Shown here: positions 1 through 8,245 of the stretch, one piece after another
How the letters are laid out: every line of letters begins with the position of its first letter
How positions within the stretch are numbered: the stretch's first letter is position 1
Assembly: GCA_963797185.1 (NCBI GenBank)
Contig: CAWCON010000003.1
Location: 186,001-250,000, forward strand
Direction: 5' to 3'
From: CAWCON01 sp963797185
GTDB taxonomy: Bacteria > Patescibacteriota > Saccharimonadia > Saccharimonadales > UBA4665
Length of the DNA stretch: 64,000 nt
Position numbers and translations under genes: made by a program
The notes under the pieces: model-generated
What the model was told of the DNA's origin: nothing
The model's input: the letters and a program-made list of their open reading frames with translations, nothing else
Databases searched by the model: none

Positions 1-40
1 TAAAATAACCACAACCAATATAAAAACAAGGCGAATAATA

Positions 41-949
41 ATGGATACCGCAATAAAAACCACTGGACTCTCAAAGCGCTATGGAGCCTTTGTGGCGTTA
101 TCATCCCTTGATTTAGAGGTATATAAAGGTGAGATTCTGGGTTACTTGGGACCAAACGGTGCCGGTAAAACGACTACTATTCGATCAATACTCGGTCTTA
201 TTAAACCGACCGGAGGCAGTGCAACGATTTTTGGCTTGGACACGCAAACCGATAAAGTCAAAGCCCACAAACGAATTTCTTACGTCCCTGGTGAGTCGAT
301 ATTCTGGCCTTCACTGACGGGTGCCGAAACGTTGCATTTACTTGGAAAAGTTCATGGACAGGTTGATATGAAGTATCAAAAAGAACTGATAAAACGCTTT
401 GACTTTGATGCTAATAAAAAAGTACGAACCTACTCTAAAGGTAATCGTCAGAAAATAAATCTGATTGCTTCTCTGTCAACGAGGGCTGACTTACTGATTA
501 TGGATGAGCCGACGAGTGGGCTTGATCCGATTATGGAACAGACTTTTAAGCACAGTGTGCTTGAGGCGAAAGCTAATGGGCAGACAGTATTCTTGTCGTC
601 TCATATCTTGGAAGAAGTTGAAGCGCTGTGTGATCGTATTGCCATACTGCGAACGGGTAAATTGGTTGAACTCGGTACGCTCGCCGAGATGCGGCATCTT
701 TCAGCCGTAACTGTCCAGGCAACGTTTGATGACACGCCGCCGAAAGTGAGAGCGATCCCGGGAGTAAGTGATGTCGAGATTGCCGGGCATCAGCTGACCT
801 GCCAAGTGAGAGGACCGATTGAGCCGTTATTTAAAGAACTTATCGCCGCTCATCCTAAAACTTTGTTGAGCCGTGAGCCATCTCTTGAGGAGCTTTTCCT
901 GTCGCTGTATGGTGACGAGGAAGTTACCAACAAGAAATCAAAACGATGA
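41..949 (+). CDS. ABC transporter ATP-binding protein
   Basis: 302-aa ATPase subunit of an ABC-2 type exporter; it would hydrolyse ATP at the inner membrane face to drive the permease encoded next. Walker A (GPNGAGKTT, residues about 37-45), signature-like YSKGNRQK (about 133), Walker B with LLIMDEPTSGLDP (about 152) and a SSH switch histidine are all visible. The C-terminal ~80 residues form the extension typical of the CcmA/daunorubicin-resistance branch. An AAGG-like Shine-Dalgarno precedes the ATG. The stop codon directly abuts the start of the permease, so the two are co-translated. Substrate unknown; drug or lipid export is the usual role. Confidence 0.93.
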   Translation: MDTAIKTTGLSKRYGAFVALSSLDLEVYKGEILGYLGPNGAGKTTTIRSILGLIKPTGGSATIFGLDTQTDKVKAHKRISYVPGESIFWPSLTGAETLHLLGKVHGQVDMKYQKELIKRFDFDANKKVRTYSKGNRQKINLIASLSTRADLLIMDEPTSGLDPIMEQTFKHSVLEAKANGQTVFLSSHILEEVEALCDRIAILRTGKLVELGTLAEMRHLSAVTVQATFDDTPPKVRAIPGVSDVEIAGHQLTCQVRGPIEPLFKELIAAHPKTLLSREPSLEELFLSLYGDEEVTNKKSKR

Positions 950-2614
950 GTGGTAATGAGTAGTAGTCATTCTGCAACGGCTTCAGTAAGTATCAGGCGT
1001 TTTCACTCGCCGAAGACGATGATTGGTAGATTCATTACTCGCCGAACACTGCGGGCTGCTGCTCTTTGGGCAATTGTTTTTGGTGGTTATGTTGCTTCGA
1101 AAGCGGTTGGTTTTGTTGATCTCTATCCAACCATGGCTGCTAGGCAAAAAATAGCTGAAACCTTTAGTAATAATGTCGGTATTGAGTTAATGTTGGGGCG
1201 TGCCCCGCACAGCGCAACAACCGCAGCCTACGTAGCGTGGAATACGGGCGGCATCATGGTAGTAATTGGTGCTATTTGGGGTTTGTTGCTGGCGACAAAA
1301 TACTTTAGAGGCGAAGAAGATGCCGGTCGCTGGGAGATTTTGTTGTCAGGGCAAACAACGGCTCGTCGAGCGGTTATTAATGTATTCTCAGGTCTTGCTG
1401 CTAGCCTAGGCGTCTTCTATATTATTCTGGCGACGTTATTCATTGCGATTAGTAAATCACACGGTGTGAATTTTAGCACTCATGCTTCACTGCTGTTTGC
1501 GCTGACGGTCGTTCTTGGTATCACGCTCTTTATATGTATTGGTGCGCTGATGAGTCAGCTGATGCCGACGCGGAGTCGAGCAGCTGGCGTATCAGCCGTC
1601 ATTTTAGGAATTTGTTTTCTTATTCGAGCCATGGGCGATGTAACTACTCTGCACTGGCTACTGCCGATTACTCCTCTTGGTTGGGTTGAAAAACTTCAGC
1701 CGTTATCCAATAGTCAACCGCTCTGGCTCATACCTTTTGTGGCATTAATTATCATTACAAGCATATTGACAGTTTTCTTTGCTGGCAAACGCGATCTGGG
1801 AGATAGCATCATTGCCGATAAGGCGACCGCTCGCCCGAGATTACGGCTGCTTAATTCCCCGGTGGGAGCGGCCTTACGTTTAACTCGTAGTAACAGCGCT
1901 GGTTGGCTGGCTGGTATCTTTATGACCGCATTATTGTTCGGGCTTATTACTAAATCGACGGCTCAGGTTTTTAGCCAGTCAAAGAATTTCGAAAAAGCTA
2001 TTAGTCGGTTGGCCCAACAGTCGCGCCTATCAAGTGCCCTGGCTTTCTTGGGGATTGTTTTCTTTCTGGAAATGGTGTTGATTATGGCCTATGCAGCGAG
2101 CAGTATCGCTGCAGTTCGTCGTGATGAGGCCGACGGCTATGTTGACAACTTTTTAGTCCGGCCGGTCAGTCGTATACGCTGGCTATCGGGCAGATTACTA
2201 CTGATTGGCGGGGTTATCGTTGGAGCGGGTTTACTGACAATGATCGCATTATGGGTGGGACTGGCGAGTGAACATATGAATATCTCACTGCATACGTTAG
2301 TGCTCGCCAGCATTAACGCTCTTGTACCGGCGATGTTGACATTAAGTGTCGGCGTGCTGGCATTCGGTTTTCGTCCACGACTCACCAGTTTCATGGCTTA
2401 CGGGGTACTGGCGTGGTCATTTTTGGTAGAAACCGTCAGTTCTGGCCTTAATTTTAATCACTGGATAGTGGATACGTCGATCTTGCATCAGATTGCGTTG
2501 GCTCCAGCAGCTAATCCTCAGTGGAAGACTGATGGCATAGTTGTGGCTATTGCTGTGGTGCTATGTCTGATCGGGGCGCTACGTTTTGTTCGACGAGACT
2601 TGGAGACAGAGTAA
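950..2614 (+). CDS. ABC exporter permease, 12-TM type
   Basis: 554-aa integral membrane protein, the permease partner of the preceding ATPase. Two repeated halves of about six hydrophobic segments each can be read, as in fused ABC-2 permeases of the tetronasin/polyketide-antibiotic exporter type. Start is GTG at 950, immediately after the TGA of the ATPase; an ATG two codons later (956) is an alternative. Its stop overlaps the start of the following regulator (TAATG), so the three genes form one operon. Family assignment rests on topology and context rather than a diagnostic motif; the transported compound cannot be told. Confidence 0.85.
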   Translation: MVMSSSHSATASVSIRRFHSPKTMIGRFITRRTLRAAALWAIVFGGYVASKAVGFVDLYPTMAARQKIAETFSNNVGIELMLGRAPHSATTAAYVAWNTGGIMVVIGAIWGLLLATKYFRGEEDAGRWEILLSGQTTARRAVINVFSGLAASLGVFYIILATLFIAISKSHGVNFSTHASLLFALTVVLGITLFICIGALMSQLMPTRSRAAGVSAVILGICFLIRAMGDVTTLHWLLPITPLGWVEKLQPLSNSQPLWLIPFVALIIITSILTVFFAGKRDLGDSIIADKATARPRLRLLNSPVGAALRLTRSNSAGWLAGIFMTALLFGLITKSTAQVFSQSKNFEKAISRLAQQSRLSSALAFLGIVFFLEMVLIMAYAASSIAAVRRDEADGYVDNFLVRPVSRIRWLSGRLLLIGGVIVGAGLLTMIALWVGLASEHMNISLHTLVLASINALVPAMLTLSVGVLAFGFRPRLTSFMAYGVLAWSFLVETVSSGLNFNHWIVDTSILHQIALAPAANPQWKTDGIVVAIAVVLCLIGALRFVRRDLETE

Positions 2615-3084
2615 TGGTTATGACCGTAAAGTCCACGACGCTCGATAAATCAACAATCGACTTTATTGAGAATCTCGGCTTATTTATGCAAGAAGTCGGA
2701 TTGCCTCGTAGTGTTGGTCGGGTGCTGGGTTTGCTGTTGATTAGCCAGCCTCGTTATCGTTCGTCAATGGAAATCCAAGGCGACCTGCAACTATCAGGTG
2801 GATCGGTTAGTGCGGCAACTTCCCTGTTGCAGAGGATGGGTATTGTTAAACGAGTTACCGTTAATGGCAGCCGCCAATTATATTATGAATTGGACCCAGA
2901 ATGTTGGCAGAAGATTATTGAAACAAGACTGCAACAGATTAGAGTCGGTATCCAGATTGCTGATCAGGGCTTAAGTATCAGTAGGAATAATCCAAGCTTG
3001 CTTGGCATGCGCCAGCTCTATGTTGAGTTTGAATATATGCTGCAAAATATCAAGCTCAGGCCTCCAACTAAAACTATAGCCTGA
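2614..3084 (+). CDS. GbsR/MarR-type winged-helix regulator
   Basis: 156-aa DNA-binding protein. The central part (helix-turn-helix around LSGGSVSAATSLLQRMGIV, then a basic beta-wing and a long C-terminal helix) matches the GbsR/MarR group, which often regulates an adjacent exporter. The start is taken at ATG 2614, which overlaps the permease stop and has GGAG 9 nt upstream; a longer reading from 2563 would run far into the permease. Being the last gene of the operon, it probably controls the exporter's own expression, possibly in response to the exported compound (inference). Confidence 0.75.
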   Translation: MVMTVKSTTLDKSTIDFIENLGLFMQEVGLPRSVGRVLGLLLISQPRYRSSMEIQGDLQLSGGSVSAATSLLQRMGIVKRVTVNGSRQLYYELDPECWQKIIETRLQQIRVGIQIADQGLSISRNNPSLLGMRQLYVEFEYMLQNIKLRPPTKTIA

Positions 3085-3134
3085 CGAAATAAGAGTGTAT
3101 TATAATCAAATAAACATAAAGGGCTTTACATGTA

Positions 3135-3827
3135 ATGTCAGAATTAATCGACCTGAGACCACCTGAACAACAAACCGATTTACCCCTGCCCTATGAAAAA
3201 ATACTCTTTACCGAAGAAGAAGTAACCGCTCGCATTGGTGATATGGCGGCCGAGATTCGTCACCGTTATCGTAGCGACGACCCATTATTTGTGTGTCTGC
3301 TGCGTGGAGCGAACCCTTTTGCTTCACAATTGATGTTTTCTATCGCTGAGCAAGACATGTATTTTCATCCAGAGATGGACTACATGGCAATTGTGACTTA
3401 CGGCAAATCGCGCATTCCTCGCCCTCCCAAAATTAAATTTGGTTTAGCTCCCAGTACAAGGGTTGAAGATCGACCAGTGGTAATAATTGATGACATTCTG
3501 GATACTGGCGTGAGTGCCGCTCGTGCTGAAAGTTATATGGAGGAACGCAACGCGACAAGCGTGGATTTGGTGGTGCTGGCTCAAAAGGTTAAAGACGAGC
3601 AACGACAGCGAAAAAACTGGTCCCAGGCAACAATTTTTGGTTTTGAAACCGAAGATCGATGGATAACAGGCTACGGTATGGATGACGCTCGACAAGGCGA
3701 TGAAGCTAATCGCTGGCTGAAATGTATTGCTCTTGCGAGAGATGTTTCACCTGAAGCGGTAACCAGAAGAAACTCAATTGTTGGTCGACTGTCTCAACTA
3801 ATTCGCCCGGCTTTGGGAAACGTCTAA
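3135..3827 (+). CDS. hpt: Hypoxanthine phosphoribosyltransferase-like protein
   Basis: 230-aa cytoplasmic PRTase. The PRPP-binding loop VVIIDDILDTGVSA (about residues 115-128) and the FGFETEDRWITGYGMD stretch, equivalent to the purine-binding GF...D...GYG.D region of HPRTs, are clear. It would make IMP/GMP from free purine bases and PRPP, i.e. purine salvage, which is expected in organisms with reduced nucleotide synthesis. It is ~50 residues longer than typical HPRT, with an extra C-terminal tail rich in basic residues. A TATAAT box at about 3101 lies upstream, giving a short leader. Xanthine or guanine preference cannot be judged. Confidence 0.72.
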   Translation: MSELIDLRPPEQQTDLPLPYEKILFTEEEVTARIGDMAAEIRHRYRSDDPLFVCLLRGANPFASQLMFSIAEQDMYFHPEMDYMAIVTYGKSRIPRPPKIKFGLAPSTRVEDRPVVIIDDILDTGVSAARAESYMEERNATSVDLVVLAQKVKDEQRQRKNWSQATIFGFETEDRWITGYGMDDARQGDEANRWLKCIALARDVSPEAVTRRNSIVGRLSQLIRPALGNV

Positions 3828-3857
3828 TAGCGAAGCATTAATAAATGCCTGAGATAG

Positions 3858-5051
3858 TTAGTCTTTAGATGACGGTCGATGAACAATCGAGGCGTCACTA
3901 AAGCCGAGTATTGTCCAACCGATAAACGAAAATAGGAAAAGTCCGAAGAATCCAAACAGACCATTTTTACCAAAACGTTTGGCGATCTCAAGCTCTGCTA
4001 TGACGAGCATTACTACGGCGATCAGATTAAGTAGTGGTACCAATAATAGGAGCGACCAGAATCCTGATTGCCCGCCCATCTCATAGATTATCCAAGCACC
4101 ATATACTGGTACGATAGCCGCCCAGCCTGGTTTCCCTGCTTTTTTAAATGTCTTCCACATTCCAATGACTGGTACGATCACAAGTACTATGAGTGCCAGC
4201 AGAATAACAAATCCAGCTTCGATTAATAGCTTTTTTTGTGCAGCAGTCAGGCCGGCTTTTCGTTTCGTGTTAACGTGACTCGACACTTCGGTGGTAATGT
4301 TTGGGAGGTTGGCAGGAGGACTTATGGTATCGGAGCCTGTTGTGGCGCTACTGCTCGGTGTAGTCGTGGTGGTAGTGGGCATTGTGGTGCTTGTTGCTAG
4401 GGGCTGACAAGTTGTTTGGGCCAGCAATACCGCTGAAGAATCCGGACCATTATATAAATAGAAAGTTACCGGCGATGAGCCAACCGGATAAGTACCATCA
4501 ACTGACTCTGACGAGTTGTTTACTGCTCCTCCGGACGCAACTTGGGTACCTTCATATAAAGAGACTTGGCTGACGGTATTGGAAAACGAACCGGTTACGT
4601 CCCAGTTAGCATTATCATCAATCAAATTACAGTTAAGTGAGCCTGTTCCTGGATCAATGTCCAGCGTAGCATCAGATGTTTGCGTACAACCGGTAGTGGC
4701 GGCTTGGGCAGTCATTACGTCCTGACTCTGTAAATCACTGAGTAATATTGAATAGGTGCCATTGGCCGATACCGTGAAGGTGCTGTAAGGATAGTTGATG
4801 GTTACGGTCATGTCAGTAGAAGAGGTGTTATTAATAGTTAAATTGACACTATCGCTCTTCGAAATGCCGTAATCATAGGCATTTGGGTTGGCTGATCCGG
4901 AGACTCCGTTTAAGGTTCCGGTGCAGCTTGGTTCATCCCAGGAAATATTAGCAGTAAAACTTTGGGTGGCCGCGTGAGCTGGTGATGGATAGAAGATCAG
5001 AGACAGCAGTACAAAAGCAGTTAAAAAGCCCCCCACCTTTATTAGCTTCAT
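3858..5051 (-). CDS. Surface protein with C-terminal DUF5684 membrane domain
   Basis: 397-aa exported membrane protein. An N-terminal signal peptide ends at AHA-A (residues about 1-27). It is followed by a Cys-containing beta-rich ectodomain, a Thr/Ser-rich linker (about 220-245) and four hydrophobic helices from about residue 275. The C-terminal block (KTFKKAGKPGWAAIVPVYGAW ... GFWSLLLLVPLLNLI) is recognisable as DUF5684, a domain of unknown function frequent in Patescibacteria and often next to sortase or signal-peptidase modules. It converges with the preceding gene; a small GCATT/AATGC hairpin lies between them at 3834-3848. Function unknown. Confidence 0.75.
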   Translation of the reverse strand: MKLIKVGGFLTAFVLLSLIFYPSPAHAATQSFTANISWDEPSCTGTLNGVSGSANPNAYDYGISKSDSVNLTINNTSSTDMTVTINYPYSTFTVSANGTYSILLSDLQSQDVMTAQAATTGCTQTSDATLDIDPGTGSLNCNLIDDNANWDVTGSFSNTVSQVSLYEGTQVASGGAVNNSSESVDGTYPVGSSPVTFYLYNGPDSSAVLLAQTTCQPLATSTTMPTTTTTTPSSSATTGSDTISPPANLPNITTEVSSHVNTKRKAGLTAAQKKLLIEAGFVILLALIVLVIVPVIGMWKTFKKAGKPGWAAIVPVYGAWIIYEMGGQSGFWSLLLLVPLLNLIAVVMLVIAELEIAKRFGKNGLFGFFGLFLFSFIGWTILGFSDASIVHRPSSKD

Positions 5052-5190
5052 AGTCTTATGACTTTCAGTTTAAATAATTCTAAGGCCAGTATGCAGGAGT
5101 GATGAAACCGCTGTCAATAGCTCCTCCTACACTATAATCTTCACGCTTCCCCGAGAAGGTCTATCCAAATTCTTACCCCTGTTAATATTA

Positions 5191-5219
5191 TTGACTTATA
5201 TTCCACATTATGATAGAAT
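5191..5219 (+). promoter_or_regulatory. Sigma-70-type promoter for 5375 gene
   Basis: TTGACT at 5191-5196, 17-nt spacer, TAGAAT at 5214-5219: five of six matches to each consensus box with optimal spacing. Transcription would start near 5226, giving a ~150-nt leader, unlike the leaderless genes elsewhere in the window. Confidence 0.7.
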
Positions 5220-5225
5220 TACGTA

Positions 5226-5374
5226 GCTTCGTTGAGGTAAGCAATTACTTCCGACGCACATTGACAGAGTAGTTTTTAGATACTACTTCTAGCTAGATTA
5301 TTGGTTATTCATACAGTGTATGAGTAGCTATTAACCTAGCTGGAAGTTCCAGTTAAGGAGAGAGGCATCCTACC
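5226..5374 (+). promoter_or_regulatory. Structured 5' leader of hypothetical gene
   Basis: The leader holds three successive hairpins. The first is GAGGTAA (5234-5240) with TTACTTC (5245-5251) closing a GCAA tetraloop. The second is AGTAGT (5268-5273) with ACTACT (5282-5287). The third is a long imperfect hairpin at about 5290-5336, in which AGCTAG/TAGCT and GGTTA/TTAACC flank CATAC/GTATG. A purine-rich AAGGAGAGAGG Shine-Dalgarno lies at 5355-5365. It does not resemble a riboswitch I recognise. Confidence 0.5.
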
Positions 5375-5902
5375 ATGTCCAGAACAACCGGCGCAGAGTT
5401 TGTTCTTGTCATCGGCCAGGTTCGAAGCGACGATTACGCCCACGTGCGTTTCTTTGCTATTTGCCGCGGTTACCGTCCTACGGTCAAGCGAATTAACGCT
5501 GCCGTTTGGAACGAGCAGTGTGCTCAATTTATTGATGAGATCAGCAAGATTGGCCAAGACTCTAACGATAACACGCGAGAAATCGATCTCTTGGATGTAC
5601 TTCACTTGCCTGCTGTAAAGCGAGCGAAAATTACCGCTATTATTGCAGCCTGCACTGATACCGATTCTCGAACCAAGGGGGAATATACGATTGCAAGAGA
5701 TAAATTGCGTCGCTCTCTAACGAGCCAGCTCGGCATAACCGAGGACAAAACCTTGGTTGGGGTTGTAGTTGGCGAAGACGCTTTCATTAATGGCGAGATA
5801 GCCCTGGCTCTCTTAGAAGCCTTTGATGGTGATCTTAACGAAGATGACATTGGTCTCGTTGATCGACAAGTCGGCCAAGTCGAGCTCTACTGCAATCCGT
5901 AA
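5375..5902 (+). CDS. Hypothetical protein
   Basis: 175-aa predicted soluble protein with mixed alpha/beta character, no signal peptide and no membrane segment; I do not recognise a family. Notable stretches are an N-terminal beta-rich EFVLVIGQVR, a central helix-rich segment (residues about 65-95) and VGVVVGEDAFINGEI near residue 130. The start ATG at 5375 follows a strong purine-rich ribosome-binding site and a long structured leader. The stop is followed 28 nt later by a three-way-junction element. Strong promoter, strong ribosome site and structured UTRs on both sides suggest high or tightly controlled expression (inference). Confidence 0.7.
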   Translation: MSRTTGAEFVLVIGQVRSDDYAHVRFFAICRGYRPTVKRINAAVWNEQCAQFIDEISKIGQDSNDNTREIDLLDVLHLPAVKRAKITAIIAACTDTDSRTKGEYTIARDKLRRSLTSQLGITEDKTLVGVVVGEDAFINGEIALALLEAFDGDLNEDDIGLVDRQVGQVELYCNP

Positions 5903-5930
5903 CGGGTTAGGAATATGAGACAGTCTTGTC

Positions 5931-5996
5931 GGGCGGGGACCATAGGCAATTGTCCTATAGCAGTGAACACGTCGTGTTCAACTCAGGTCCCCGCCC
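5931..5996 (+). ncRNA. Three-way-junction element downstream of 5375 gene
   Basis: An 11-bp perfect outer stem (GGGCGGGGACC 5931-5941 with GGTCCCCGCCC 5986-5996) encloses two hairpins: ATAGG/CCTAT (5942-5946/5954-5958) and TGAACACG/CGTGTTCA (5964-5971/5973-5980). A further GATGAT/ATCATC hairpin follows at 6005-6019. There is no U-run after the outer stem, so it is not a simple intrinsic terminator. It could be a 3' UTR stabiliser, a processed RNA, or a DNA cruciform/protein site. The topology echoes each half of the RNAs at 23324 and 54776, without sequence similarity. Confidence 0.5.
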
Positions 5997-6108
5997 CGGG
6001 CATTGATGATCATATCATCTCCCTCTCTCCCTCAACTCTCAAACTACTCTGTCACTTAACCCAAGTCTTGAATTACTTTCAAGTTTTAGGTTACGTACCG
6101 TGTCCGAG

Positions 6109-6136
6109 GTAACAGCTTCACGAGGCTGCAGGTTAC
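6109..6136 (+). promoter_or_regulatory. Putative ECF promoter of sigma gene
   Basis: GTAAC at 6109-6113, 18 nt, GTTAC at 6132-6136. The same GTAAC ... GTTA pair (17-nt spacing) precedes the secreted repeat-protein gene at 7357. ECF sigma factors usually recognise an AAC-containing -35 box and autoregulate, so this is a candidate self-controlled promoter. Confidence 0.4.
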
Positions 6137-6151
6137 AATAGATGTAACATT

Positions 6152-6670
6152 ATGGACGATGAACCGTTACCTATTAAAGAGATGCTGAAATCCAGTGATG
6201 ATTTTGAAGCGGTTTATGAGTCGCACGCCAAGTCGATCTATAAATTTTTGTATTGGCGCACTAAAAACGTTCAGTTGTCCGAGGATTTGACCAGCAGCAC
6301 TTTTGAGAAAGCATGGACTTCAAGAGCAAACTTTCATGGTGGTTCAGTTCGAGCTTGGCTGTATCGGATTGCTCGAAATGTCTTGATTGACCATTGGCGT
6401 AAGAAAAAAGAAGTACTGGTTGAAGATAGCGACACCATTCAAGAAGCTACTCAAGCCGACAGTAGTGAATTGCTTGATGAGGGCATTCGTCTGCAAGATT
6501 TGAAGAAAGCTCTAACTACCCTGTCAAAAGATATGCGTTCGGTGATTGAACTGCGTTTTATCGAGGGACTGTCATGCCGCCAAACCGCCAGAAAACTTCA
6601 TATTAGCGAGAGCAATGTACGGGTTATCCAATACCGGGCGCTCAGAAAGTTGAAAGAGTATTTGCAATGA
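6152..6670 (+). CDS. ECF-type RNA polymerase sigma factor
   Basis: 172-aa sigma-70 family factor with only regions 2 and 4. Region 2 (about 18-85) includes the core-binding helix LSEDLTSSTFEKAW and the -10-recognition VRAWLYRIARNVLIDHWRKKK; region 4 (about 115-170) is a helix-turn-helix SCRQTARKLHISESNVRVIQYRALRKL. It redirects RNA polymerase to a small regulon, typically after an envelope signal. The next gene overlaps it by 4 nt (ATGA) and encodes a membrane protein with a DUF5667-like segment, the expected anti-sigma partner. A GTAAC/GTTA box pair upstream suggests autoregulation. Confidence 0.92.
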   Translation: MDDEPLPIKEMLKSSDDFEAVYESHAKSIYKFLYWRTKNVQLSEDLTSSTFEKAWTSRANFHGGSVRAWLYRIARNVLIDHWRKKKEVLVEDSDTIQEATQADSSELLDEGIRLQDLKKALTTLSKDMRSVIELRFIEGLSCRQTARKLHISESNVRVIQYRALRKLKEYLQ

Positions 6671-7215
6671 GCCGTCAGGCCCAGAACAACTTATCAAAGG
6701 AGCTGCGTTCGGCCGGAGCAACTGATTCTGAGATTAATGAGCTAGTAGTCGTAGTCAGCAAACTGAAGCAACTAAAAAAGACTCCTCAGTCGTCATCAAA
6801 AACTTTCATCAGTTTTCGAAAGTTGTTACCCGTAGGGGTTGCTTCACTGACTGGTCTGGTGGTTGGGACGGCACTTATTATAGTGTCGCAAACAGTACTG
6901 CCGGGCAATGGACTATACCCTATCCAGAAATTATCTGATAACCTCATCATTTCGGTGAATGCCGACTATCGGGGTACGGTTATGATGAAACGAGCTCAAC
7001 AGGTTAAACAACTTATAATGCGGCATGCCAGCAGTAAATTAGTACTGGCTACCCTCGCCGATTATCAGACTGAAGCGGCCGCCTATCATTCGGGTACTGC
7101 GAATTATGCTGAATTTGAGTATTGTAAAGACAATTTGCAGCAGGCATCTCGACTAGCTCCACCTTCTGAGCAGCAGGCTATTAATAATGTAGTTCAATCC
7201 CTTAAAGACGTTTAG
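6667..7215 (+). CDS. Membrane-anchored DUF5667-like anti-sigma partner
   Basis: 182-aa single-pass membrane protein: a cytosolic N-terminal ~55 residues, a transmembrane helix around 57-80, then an extracytoplasmic helical domain. The sequence just after the membrane segment, VLPGNGLYPIQKLSDNL, is the signature opening of DUF5667, a domain commonly encoded directly after ECF sigma genes. Its ATG overlaps the sigma stop codon, indicating coupled translation and stoichiometric production. It probably sequesters the sigma factor until an envelope signal arrives. No classical zinc-binding anti-sigma (ZAS) motif is present in the cytosolic part. Confidence 0.7.
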   Translation: MSRQAQNNLSKELRSAGATDSEINELVVVVSKLKQLKKTPQSSSKTFISFRKLLPVGVASLTGLVVGTALIIVSQTVLPGNGLYPIQKLSDNLIISVNADYRGTVMMKRAQQVKQLIMRHASSKLVLATLADYQTEAAAYHSGTANYAEFEYCKDNLQQASRLAPPSEQQAINNVVQSLKDV

Positions 7216-7230
7216 CGTTGGGTACATTTT

Positions 7231-7256
7231 GTAACAAAACCGTGGCCTGTACGTTA
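7231..7256 (+). promoter_or_regulatory. Putative ECF promoter of repeat-protein gene
   Basis: GTAAC at 7231-7235, 17 nt, GTTA at 7253-7256, matching the arrangement before the sigma gene. The leader to the ATG at 7357 would be about 95 nt and contains an ATGG/CCAT hairpin followed by five T (7271-7299). Confidence 0.38.
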
Positions 7257-7356
7257 TAGGTAGTAGAAGAATGGTGCGATAGAAGCGTCTGCCATTTTTC
7301 ATCAGACCGAAGTGTCGATTAGAGAGTTCATATTATTAAATAAGAAAGGAATTGCA

Positions 7357-7824
7357 ATGAAAAAAACAGGGCCAAAAATAATCGGAGTGATTGTTATAGT
7401 GCTCGTCTTAGTAGTGATCTATGCGGTTTTCCATAAACCAATGAAAATGATGCCAAGCGCCTCTACTACATCGAGCACCTCAACCACTCAGTCGACCGCC
7501 ATTAATAATGCTGTTCTGGTCACCAAATCTAACTCCAGTGTCGGACAGTATTTAGCAAACCCGAGCGGTGACACGCTTTATACCTACAGTGGTGATAGTA
7601 CTGGCGTCAGCAACTGTAGCGGTTCGTGTTTATCCAATTGGCCCGCGTATCAGGATAAAGGTTCAACCAGTGGCTTGCCCACTAATGTCAGTACCATCAA
7701 AAGAAGTGATAATGGTGAAATTCAATATACCTATAAAGGCTTGCCTCTCTACACTTTTATTGGAGATAGCCAAGGCCAGATTACGGGCAACGGTGTTTCC
7801 AGCTTCTACGTCGCTAAGCCTTAG
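7357..7824 (+). CDS. Secreted Yx(F/Y)xxD repeat protein (COG4315-like)
   Basis: 155-aa exported protein with an N-terminal membrane anchor (residues about 7-24), a Ser/Thr-rich spacer, and a domain with two copies of the lipoprotein_15 repeat: LYTYSGD...C..CLSNWPAY and LYTFIGDSQGQ. This family is secreted and often linked to redox or electron-transfer genes, but its biochemical role is unknown. There is no lipobox cysteine, so it is anchored by the helix rather than by lipid. The start is the ATG at 7357, placed 6 nt after AAAGGA; a longer reading from 7312 lacks this. Probably a target of the sigma factor encoded upstream. Confidence 0.75.
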   Translation: MKKTGPKIIGVIVIVLVLVVIYAVFHKPMKMMPSASTTSSTSTTQSTAINNAVLVTKSNSSVGQYLANPSGDTLYTYSGDSTGVSNCSGSCLSNWPAYQDKGSTSGLPTNVSTIKRSDNGEIQYTYKGLPLYTFIGDSQGQITGNGVSSFYVAKP

Positions 7825-7884
7825 TCAGCTGATAGGTTGTTACTTGATAGTAAGATTAAATCAAAAGCGATATAGAATAGTAAG

Positions 7885-8241
7885 GTGAAGAAAACAATCA
7901 ATAATCACGATATAACTTCTTGGTTGCTACGAATTGGTCTTGCGCTTATCTTTCTCTATGCTGGTATCTCATCGCTCCAACACCCGTTGGAATGGGTAGG
8001 ATTCCTGCCCACCTTTCTTACAAAGGCAGTAGCGGCTACGACGCTGATTAGAATCTTTGCTATTTACGAACTCATATTAGCGGTCTGGCTGATAAGTGGC
8101 CAGTATACAAGGTATGCTGCTTTAGTCTGCGCTCTTACCTTGGCCGGGATAGTGGTTACTAATCCAACTCAACTGATCACTACCTTTAGAGATGTCGGAC
8201 TGGCCTTTGCTGCCGTGGCGCTTTTCTTTGCCGAGAGTTAA
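7885..8241 (+). CDS. DoxX-like four-helix membrane protein
   Basis: 118-aa integral membrane protein with four hydrophobic helices. The opening WLLRIGLALIFLYAGISSLQHPLEWVGFLP is typical of the DoxX/DoxD family, quinol-oxidase-associated or uncharacterised small membrane proteins. The start is GTG at 7885, preceded by TAAGG. It lies 60 nt after the secreted repeat protein and just before another small membrane protein, so the three may form one transcript. Reaction unknown. Confidence 0.7.
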   Translation: MKKTINNHDITSWLLRIGLALIFLYAGISSLQHPLEWVGFLPTFLTKAVAATTLIRIFAIYELILAVWLISGQYTRYAALVCALTLAGIVVTNPTQLITTFRDVGLAFAAVALFFAES

Positions 8242-8245
8242 CTCG

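Noticed and set aside
2563..2613. Upstream start of the GbsR/MarR gene
   Set aside because: It would run 17 codons into the permease; the TAATG overlap with GGAG is a better start.
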